9,924 nucleotides of DNA, from the NCBI GenBank assembly GCA_023252335.1, contig JAJPEA010000067.1, positions 1 to 9,924 on the forward strand, written 5' to 3'. How positions within the stretch are numbered: position 1 is the stretch's first letter; every line of letters starts with the position of its first letter. A model generated the notes under the pieces. That model searched no databases. It saw nothing but the letters and a program-made list of their open reading frames with translations, and was not told the DNA's origin. The stretch comes from Nitrosotalea sp. (lineage in GTDB: Archaea > Thermoproteota > Nitrososphaeria > Nitrososphaerales > Nitrosopumilaceae). This document shows, in pieces, positions 5,732 through 9,924 of the stretch. A program made the position numbers and the translations under genes.

Positions 5732-6715
5732 TCACGGCATGGCAGATATGGTTTGTACCTCTTGGCTAAAAAATGACGGAAGGGAATCATACGAGTTTTC
5801 ATAAATGAAGACATTTCCTATATCTTTAGAGGCTGCAACTTTAGCAATCTCTGATTTCATGTCAGATGCCGAAGATACATTTCCAAGCATTACACTAAGC
5901 CGAGATGGTGATACATTATATGGTATTGAGATATCATGTGGCTGGTCTAGGTTTGGCTCGTGTACATTTGCGATATCTGTTAAATTATTTTGAAGGTAAT
6001 TTGCAATATATGGATAGGGATAGCCTGGGTTTATGTAGACAATGCCTCCAAGTTGGTGGACATGGTCAGAGTAGGGTTTGAATCTAACAGAATTGTCTCC
6101 GCTGCTGCCCTCATTGTCAAAGAATATGCCATCGGTTTTGACTTGGGGGTTTTTCATGTAATAGTCGATATTTGCAATACTTTGGGAATTGTCAAAGATG
6201 TATCCCAGTGTCTTGACTCCATCTGATTTTAGGATAGATATGGCATTTTGCCAGTCAGAAGAGAGCGGGGTGTCACATGGGCCGCTGCATGGATTTATGA
6301 TGACATAACGTATCGTTCCCGGATACTTTGCTGCCAGATTGTATATTGTCTGCCAGTCATTGTTTGTAGGTGCAAAGTATGGCACCAGAACAATTCCTAG
6401 TGTGTGGCTTGGCGGATTGATTTTATGGTTCAAGGTTGTGTTATTTTGGTTAAATGGTGTCGTTTCTGGTGCAACAATCCATCCTTGGGACACAAGCCGT
6501 GAAATGCTACTAGATGTTACACAAGCTGGAGTATTGTCACTTGATTTTATCAACAGATGTAGATCTTGATTGCAGGTTATGTTTTCTGGCAAGACCCCCC
6601 GTCTTAATTGCTGCAATGGATACATTAGACTGGGCACTTCAGAAAATATCATTGGAATATTTACTAGGAAAAGCATCGCAGTTCCAGTAATTATTAAAAG
6701 ATGTATAACGTTCAC
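5732..6715 (-). CDS. Exported spherulin-4 (GH135-like) protein with N-terminal thaumarchaeal two-cysteine module
   Basis: 327 aa. The start is GTG at 6715, with a minus-strand TATA box 27 bp upstream, suggesting leaderless translation. Residues 1-27 are a signal peptide or membrane anchor. Residues 30-80 (SLMYPLQQLRRGVLPENITC... SSDNTPACV... LVSQGWIV, C48 and C65) match a short module common at the N-terminus of exported thaumarchaeal proteins. Residues 83-104 are an Asn/Thr/Pro linker. Residues 105-325 are the spherulin-4-type barrel: IVLVPYFAP, VIINPCSGPCD, TLGYIFDN, GIFFDNEG at 196-203, VYINPGYPYP, NVHEPN at 250-255 and VFIYENSYDSLP near the end. Asp200 and Glu253 occupy likely active-site positions; the C143/C147 pair is extra. 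It differs from the 555-aa relative in lacking FnIII and C-terminal modules. Polysaccharide hydrolysis is a family-based guess. Confidence 0.86.
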   Translation of the reverse strand: MNVIHLLIITGTAMLFLVNIPMIFSEVPSLMYPLQQLRRGVLPENITCNQDLHLLIKSSDNTPACVTSSSISRLVSQGWIVAPETTPFNQNNTTLNHKINPPSHTLGIVLVPYFAPTNNDWQTIYNLAAKYPGTIRYVIINPCSGPCDTPLSSDWQNAISILKSDGVKTLGYIFDNSQSIANIDYYMKNPQVKTDGIFFDNEGSSGDNSVRFKPYSDHVHQLGGIVYINPGYPYPYIANYLQNNLTDIANVHEPNLDQPHDISIPYNVSPSRLSVMLGNVSSASDMKSEIAKVAASKDIGNVFIYENSYDSLPSFFSQEVQTISAMP

Positions 6716-6739
6716 TTGATTTTAAAATTCTTTTTTGTG

Positions 6740-6747
6740 TATAAAAA
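6740..6747 (-). promoter_or_regulatory. TATA box of the 327-aa spherulin-4 gene
   Basis: The minus strand reads TTTTTTATACA here, centred about 27 bp before the GTG at 6715. That is the archaeal TATA-to-start-site distance, so the transcript probably begins at or next to the start codon. The 35-bp repeat copy begins 6 bp further upstream. Confidence 0.5.
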
Positions 6748-6752
6748 ATCGG

Positions 6753-6787
6753 TGTAACATTCTTCTATTTGATTAGTATATCATGCA
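6753..6787. repeat. 35-bp direct repeat, copy 1
   Basis: Identical over 35 bp to 7888-7922 (starts TGTAACATTC, ends ATATCATGCA) and in the same orientation. It sits immediately upstream of the promoter of the 327-aa spherulin-4 gene. The two copies bound a 1.1-kb segment with the RelE-like and 104-aa genes. Confidence 0.9.
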
Positions 6788-6906
6788 GATATAGCAACTT
6801 GAATATTTCATGCATATTCTAACATGGAATTGAATCAAAAAACAAGGAAATGTGTAAAAAGTTACATCCGTAGCTTGTTTTCACCTCTTTAGAAACAGAT
6901 TAGGGT

Positions 6907-6932
6907 CCAAATTTTATTTGGTCTTGACCAAA
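6907..6932. promoter_or_regulatory. Overlapping inverted repeats upstream of the RelE-like gene
   Basis: Two perfect inverted repeats share an arm: CCAAAT-TTT-ATTTGG (6907-6921) and TTTGGTC-TT-GACCAAA (6917-6932). They lie 55-80 bp before the GTG at 6987 and upstream of the presumed TATA box at 6957-6964. They could be an operator. Alternative pairing of the shared arm is notable but unproven in function. Confidence 0.45.
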
Positions 6933-6956
6933 CTGATACTGTCGTAGATCAGTCAA

Positions 6957-6964
6957 TCTTATTT
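6957..6964 (+). promoter_or_regulatory. Possible TATA box of the RelE-like gene
   Basis: CTTATTTT centred about 26 bp upstream of the GTG at 6987, fitting a leaderless transcript. A weak GCAGG is present at 6976-6980, 6 nt from the start codon. Confidence 0.35.
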
Positions 6965-6986
6965 TGCAGGCACAAGCAGGTTTGAC

Positions 6987-7316
6987 GTGACAACAAAAAA
7001 GAGAACAAATGATGTAATTGGAAGCGTTTGGTTCAAGAAATTCTTTGATCAAGTTCCTCAAAATGATCCAAGAAAAAAGGAATTTCTTGAAGCATTTCAA
7101 ATTTTAAAAGAAGACTGTATGAGAGGCAACAAAATACCACACGATCGTTGGCCTACAACATACATCAGAAAATATGGAATAAAGAACTTGTGGAGATACT
7201 CATTACGATCAGGCTGGAGATTAGTGTATACAGTATTAGGCAAGAAAGATGGCTTTGTTATTTGTATTCTTGAGGCTTTTTCACATCAAGAATATGAGAA
7301 AAGATTTGGTTACTAG
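6987..7316 (+). CDS. RelE/ParE-superfamily toxin-like protein
   Basis: 109 aa. The C-terminal half has the RelE/ParE toxin pattern: IRKYGIKNLWRYSLRSGWRL at 60-79, then VYTVLGKKDGFVICILEAFS and HQEYEKRFGY at 100-109. The R-x-G-W-R-hydrophobic-hydrophobic-Y strand and a terminal HxEYE(K/R)xFGY are typical of archaeal members. The N-terminal helices (FKKFFDQVPQNDPRKKEFLE) also fit. RelE-type toxins cleave mRNA on the ribosome; ParE-type toxins act on gyrase. Which applies, if either, cannot be told. The only start in frame before residue 44 is GTG 6987. No antitoxin gene precedes it. The next gene is convergent, with one base between the stops. It lies inside the 35-bp repeat pair, suggesting acquisition. 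Confidence 0.62.
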   Translation: MTTKKRTNDVIGSVWFKKFFDQVPQNDPRKKEFLEAFQILKEDCMRGNKIPHDRWPTTYIRKYGIKNLWRYSLRSGWRLVYTVLGKKDGFVICILEAFSHQEYEKRFGY

Positions 7317-7317
7317 T

Positions 7318-7632
7318 CTAGAGTAGAGATTTTGAAGTTTTGTAGAGTCTTTTTAGTTTTGGATTGTCCATAAAAATCCAGATTATCGTTCCATCCTTAT
7401 CATACATTATTTTATTTGATTCTTCGAGATAATCCAGGACAGCCTTAAAAGTTGGGTATTGTACTTGCCTTGGCAATTCTCTCCAGAGTTTATTTTTAGA
7501 AGAATATTCTGACATTTTAGAAAGTGTTTGCTCTACCATCTTGATAGTATCCAATGTAGGATTAGACACACTAGGTTTGGCTCTAGACAAGTTGCTTTTT
7601 GCTTTCTTATTTTTTAATATTACTTTGCTCAT
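7318..7632 (-). CDS. Small archaeal protein of unknown function, winged-helix-like
   Basis: 104 aa. The N-terminal 25 residues are basic and probably disordered (KVILKNKKAKSNLSRAKP). Residues 27-45 form a helix (LDTIKMVEQTLSKMSEYSSK), then KLWRELPRQVQYPTFKAVLD and YLEESNKIMYDKDGTIIWIF follow as two helices and a two-stranded wing, ending DNPKLKRLYKTS. The LPR...Y.TF..ILDYLE.S.KI..DKDG.I.WIF pattern recurs in small archaeal proteins I have seen only as uncharacterised. The fold suggests nucleic-acid binding. Its stop is one base from that of the convergent RelE-like gene, so the mRNAs probably overlap. It has a TATA box 28 bp before the ATG and 15-bp iterons further upstream. It could be an antitoxin in unusual orientation, or unrelated. 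Confidence 0.72.
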   Translation of the reverse strand: MSKVILKNKKAKSNLSRAKPSVSNPTLDTIKMVEQTLSKMSEYSSKNKLWRELPRQVQYPTFKAVLDYLEESNKIMYDKDGTIIWIFMDNPKLKRLYKTSKSLL

Positions 7633-7655
7633 ATGGTTTTAAAATATGCATACAT

Positions 7656-7664
7656 GTATATATG
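7656..7664 (-). promoter_or_regulatory. TATA box of the 104-aa gene
   Basis: The minus strand reads ACATATATACATG across this position, centred about 28 bp before the ATG at 7632. That spacing implies a leaderless mRNA. Confidence 0.5.
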
Positions 7665-7675
7665 TAACACTATAA

Positions 7676-7710
7676 TACGTATACATCTAGTACGTATACG
7701 ACAAGTACGT
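7676..7710. repeat. Three 15-bp-spaced iterons (TACGTATAC)
   Basis: TACGTATAC occurs at 7676-7684 and 7691-7699, and the shortened TACGT at 7706-7710, with starts exactly 15 bp apart. TACGTA is itself a palindrome, so each unit could bind a dimer. The array lies just upstream of the TATA box of the 104-aa gene, a natural place for a regulator or activator. A phased operator is the likeliest reading. Confidence 0.6.
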
Positions 7711-7887
7711 CAGGCAAGGAAAGTAATTAGTTTGTCATTCTAGCATATGATGTAAAATCTTGATTGCAACAGCGTCTCACATGGCAAAGATCTAGTGGTG
7801 CGTATTTATCACATTGATTATCAAAGGCATGTTTCACCTTAAAGACATTTTACAAAATTGTCTTACTGGTACAAGATCTAAAATTGC

Positions 7888-7922
7888 TGTAACATTCTTC
7901 TATTTGATTAGTATATCATGCA
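7888..7922. repeat. 35-bp direct repeat, copy 2
   Basis: Exact copy of 6753-6787, same orientation, 1135 bp apart. It starts 33 bp downstream of the stop of winged-helix copy B. The flanking bases diverge at once on the distal side (A versus G) and after one base on the proximal side. Confidence 0.9.
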
Positions 7923-7954
7923 ACCATTTGCATTTTTAATTATATTTTTGCTTC

Positions 7955-8245
7955 TTACTTTAATAGCTCTTCAAGCTTTCTGTACCTCTTGATGTACTCT
8001 TTGCCTTTAGTGGTGGCTCTGTAGAGAGGTGCATGCGATGTCTTGACTGTGACACGCTCTACAAACTTGCGCTCTTCTAGATATTGAAAATACTGGCCAA
8101 GCTGTCTTGAATTGAGGTTTGACATGTACATGACTCGAGTCTTAACTGCCCCTTTCTCGCATATCTGCAGCATTGCGTAGACAATTTCTGCCGTGCCTCG
8201 TCTTTTCCAGCCCAACATATCAAGGTCTGGGGAATCATCTTTCAT
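7955..8245 (-). CDS. Small winged-helix DNA-binding protein, HTH_45-like (copy B)
   Basis: 96 aa, same architecture as copy A at 5089-5412: an N-terminal helix (AEIVYAMLQICEKG), a recognition-helix region about 44-59 (LNSRQLGQYFQYLEER), a wing (FVERVTVKTSHAPLYR) and a C-terminal helix (KGKEYIKRYRKLEELL). Most differences from copy A are conservative, but several fall in or near the recognition helix (K/R, I/L, L/Q, K/E), so target preference may differ. The first 10-12 residues are unrelated, and the acidic-basic tail of copy A is absent. A 51-nt tract (8123-8173) is identical in the two genes. It shares an upstream element with copy A (8268-8284). It is divergent from the exported protein gene at 8662, separated by about 416 bp. 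Confidence 0.85.
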   Translation of the reverse strand: MKDDSPDLDMLGWKRRGTAEIVYAMLQICEKGAVKTRVMYMSNLNSRQLGQYFQYLEERKFVERVTVKTSHAPLYRATTKGKEYIKRYRKLEELLK

Positions 8246-8661
8246 TTGTAGCTCACATACCCTTCTTTAGTCCTTGACAAAAACATTGCTTATTTGGCAT
8301 ACCAAAGAACTGGAGTGTTCAAATTCAAGTGGGAAGAATTTGGTCAGAGATTCTATAAATGATGTAAAGCGTCAAGTAATGGATTTGAAATTCAGTTTAA
8401 CACTCTAAATCAGAAAAAGCTAAAAGTCTTTCTTTTCGTTACCAAGATCTTCGAATAGTTGTGCATATTCACTCATAAAGTTTTCCACAAATTGGGCCTC
8501 GTCCTGGGTCACAATGATTTAGTGTTTCTTCTGATATATAGAATTAATTTGTCAATTACTCCTTTGTTGCAACTGTCCTTGTTCTTCTTTGATCTCAAAC
8601 ATATTTTGTATTGCTGTGTGTACTTGCTAACTTATCTTGTGATTTTACCATATAGAAGCAT
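8246..8661. other. Intergenic region between winged-helix copy B and the exported protein
   Basis: A 416-bp divergent spacer. Near 8268-8284 it has the element shared with winged-helix copy A. At 8420-8512 on the minus strand there is a possible 30-aa ORF. The rest shows only T-rich, non-coding-looking sequence. Upstream of the ATG at 8662 the only TATA candidate is AACTTATCTT at 8628-8637, which is weak. Confidence 0.4.
8420..8512 (-). CDS. Possible 30-aa acidic mini-protein
   Basis: GTG at 8512 opens a short frame (VTQDEAQFVENFMSEYAQLF, then EDLGNEKKDF) closed by TAG at 8422-8420. Residue use looks protein-like: an amphipathic, acidic, single-helix peptide. A minus-strand TATATATC at 8540-8533 is centred about 25 bp before the GTG, the leaderless spacing seen for other genes here. 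Against it: tiny length, no known family and a non-ATG start. It may instead be the C-terminal scrap of a lost gene. Confidence 0.25.
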   Translation of the reverse strand: MTQDEAQFVENFMSEYAQLFEDLGNEKKDF

Positions 8662-9924
8662 ATGCCAAAGTACGCCTTGTTTATCATTCTAACATTCTTG
8701 CTACTAGCTCCCATGACTTTACAATCTGTGCACGCAAGCACTGGCAAGTGGTATCCCGGAATGGGGCTCAAACAAGGTGATTATTTTAGATATAATTTAG
8801 GTTGGGTCCAATGGCACAATGGTGCGCCAGTAGAGATAGATTTTTGGGTAAAAAATCAAACCAGTAACGGTCTTAATTTGGAGATGGTAGCTCATGACGG
8901 TTCCATAATTCAAAAAGGCCTAGTTACAATAGGATACATTACTCCTGATCCAATGTCATTTGACCCTAACATGTCAGATTATGCAAACTATTTTAAAAGA
9001 ACCTTGGCATGGCTTGATGCTTTTGCAACACAGGTCAGTCCAATTGACCCACTAAGCATATCATATGGCCGAGCTGGACTATTCGGTGAGGTTACAATCG
9101 GTTCAGTTGGAATGCGTGATGTTACTGTTCCAGCAGGCACATTCAAGACGTCTGCAGTCTACTTTCGTGATAGCGGAGTTGATAGCTACATCTGGGTAGA
9201 CCCAACCATGCCTTTCCCGGTCAAGGCCAAAGTATATGCAATCAAGACAAGTGGGGCCCCAACTGTTGGGTACGAGTATGATTTACTAGAGCATGGAAAC
9301 AGCCAACAGCCGCCATCTTTTCTTGATGTCAAGTCAACAGGTATGCAAAGTTCTAGCACAAAATGTCCGACACCAGACTTTGCAACAGACTTTGTCCACA
9401 ATTCCCAAACAACTAGTTCCAATTCTGCTACAATTGAATATCTTTACAGTCCTGCCGTACCACACCAAGGGTGTCCGATGAAGTGGAGAATATGGTTCGA
9501 GCCCACATACTCTTCAACTCAACGTATATCCGATATTCATTACGACATTTATACGATGGACAACAAGGGTGCTGAGACTAGCTCATTGGCACAAGAGATT
9601 GGAAGACAAGACATCTACTCGTCAATAGGAGAAGATGAAGAGACATTTGTTGTAAAACAAGCCCCGCCTCTAGTCCATTATGTTATCAACATTGCAGGTA
9701 CTGGATCAGAGTTGGCAGGTGTCACAGATGCAAGTCAGGCAGGTCTGATAGATGTCGATGTAAAGGTGGCACCACCCTTTACACCAGTCTCATTTTCTGG
9801 CACTGGAGGTAATGTTACTGCAGTAAATACAATACAAGCTGCACCAGAATTTCCATCAAGTTCTTTGTTGATAATGGCTGGTGTAATTGGCTTGGCAATT
9901 TTGTTTGTCAGGATTCATCCCAGT
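8662..9924 (+). CDS. Exported surface protein with C-terminal PEF/transmembrane anchor, open at window end
   Basis: 421 codons without a stop from ATG 8662 to the last base, so the 3' end lies outside. Signal peptide 1-25 (K3, hydrophobic 5-20, VHA before S26). Residues 27-205 form a beta-rich domain (GKWYPGMGLKQGDYFRYNLG, NGLNLEMVAHDGS, GSVGMRDVTVPAGTFKTSAV, DSYIWVDPTMPFPVK). Residues 235-375 form a second beta-rich region (CPTPDF... ATIEYLYSP... MKWRIWFEP... VHYVINIAGTGSELAGV), with C235 and C271 by rough count. The C-terminus reads APEFPSS at 394-400, then the hydrophobic helix LLIMAGVIGLAILFV and R417. This resembles the PEFG-CTERM-type sorting signal of thaumarchaeal surface proteins, though with P in place of G. 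It is probably nearly complete, lacking only a short basic tail. Function is unknown. Confidence 0.82.
   Translation, partial: MPKYALFIILTFLLLAPMTLQSVHASTGKWYPGMGLKQGDYFRYNLGWVQWHNGAPVEIDFWVKNQTSNGLNLEMVAHDGSIIQKGLVTIGYITPDPMSFDPNMSDYANYFKRTLAWLDAFATQVSPIDPLSISYGRAGLFGEVTIGSVGMRDVTVPAGTFKTSAVYFRDSGVDSYIWVDPTMPFPVKAKVYAIKTSGAPTVGYEYDLLEHGNSQQPPSFLDVKSTGMQSSSTKCPTPDFATDFVHNSQTTSSNSATIEYLYSPAVPHQGCPMKWRIWFEPTYSSTQRISDIHYDIYTMDNKGAETSSLAQEIGRQDIYSSIGEDEETFVVKQAPPLVHYVINIAGTGSELAGVTDASQAGLIDVDVKVAPPFTPVSFSGTGGNVTAVNTIQAAPEFPSSSLLIMAGVIGLAILFVRIHPS

Larger units (their letters stand above)
7633..7954. other. Intergenic region between the 104-aa gene and winged-helix copy B
   Basis: About 320 bp with promoter and iterons near one end (7656-7710) and 35-bp repeat copy 2 near the other (7888-7922). 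The stretch 7711-7887 shows no coding frame or clear structure. The AT-rich run 7931-7947 (T-rich on the plus strand) follows the stop of copy B and contributes little as a terminator in its own direction. Confidence 0.45.

Noticed and set aside
5584..5769. Plus-strand frame of 61 aa ending beside the second spherulin-4 gene
   Set aside because: It overlaps the end of a well-supported gene, its composition is not convincing, and part of it arises from the 15-bp tandem duplication.
6824..6892. Plus-strand 22-aa frame upstream of the RelE-like gene, considered as a missing antitoxin
   Set aside because: Too short, no antitoxin-like features, and separated from the toxin-like gene by the inverted repeats and its own promoter.
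7676..7710. Short regular repeats considered as a CRISPR array
   Set aside because: Units are only 9 bp with 6-bp gaps; no spacers or cas genes.
6753..7922. Transposon or insertion sequence
   Set aside because: The boundary repeats are direct and no inverted termini or transposase are visible inside; kept only as a possible integration or recombination product.

Overview
The window looks like a chromosomal accessory region of an ammonia-oxidising-type archaeon (Thaumarchaeota/Nitrososphaerota, perhaps Nitrosotalea/Nitrosopumilus-like). This is inferred from: AT-rich DNA; TATA boxes about 25 bp before start codons with little or no leader; two small winged-helix regulators of the archaeal HTH_45 type; spherulin-4-type secreted proteins; a short N-terminal two-cysteine module typical of thaumarchaeal exported proteins; and a surface protein ending in PEF plus a membrane helix. 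No rRNA, tRNA, transposase, integrase or CRISPR array was seen.

Layout. 1-760: an AbiEi-type antitoxin/regulator (minus strand) behind a 32-bp near-perfect palindrome, with its expected toxin partner not visible. 1058-4403: two large exported proteins on the minus strand, a 420-aa Asn/Thr/Ser-rich one and a 555-aa spherulin-4 + fibronectin III + beta-sandwich protein. Between them lies a plus-strand remnant of a phospholipase C/acid phosphatase-family gene. 4579-5412: a tiny secreted protein (plus), a hairpin, a broken gene (minus) and winged-helix copy A (minus). 5732-6715: a second spherulin-4 protein (minus). 6753-7922: a 35-bp exact direct repeat flanks a 1.1-kb segment holding a RelE/ParE-like gene (plus) convergent with an unknown 104-aa gene (minus), the latter behind 15-bp iterons. 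7955-8245: winged-helix copy B (minus). 8662-9924: an exported surface protein (plus) that stays open to the window edge.

How it fits together. The main theme is the cell surface: two secreted spherulin-4 (GH135-like) proteins, two or three other exported proteins, and two nearly identical small regulators beside them. A plausible but unproven reading is a locus for extracellular polysaccharide processing or adhesion under duplicated winged-helix control. The second theme is turnover: toxin-antitoxin-like genes, two gene remnants, duplicated regulators and the repeat-bounded insert.
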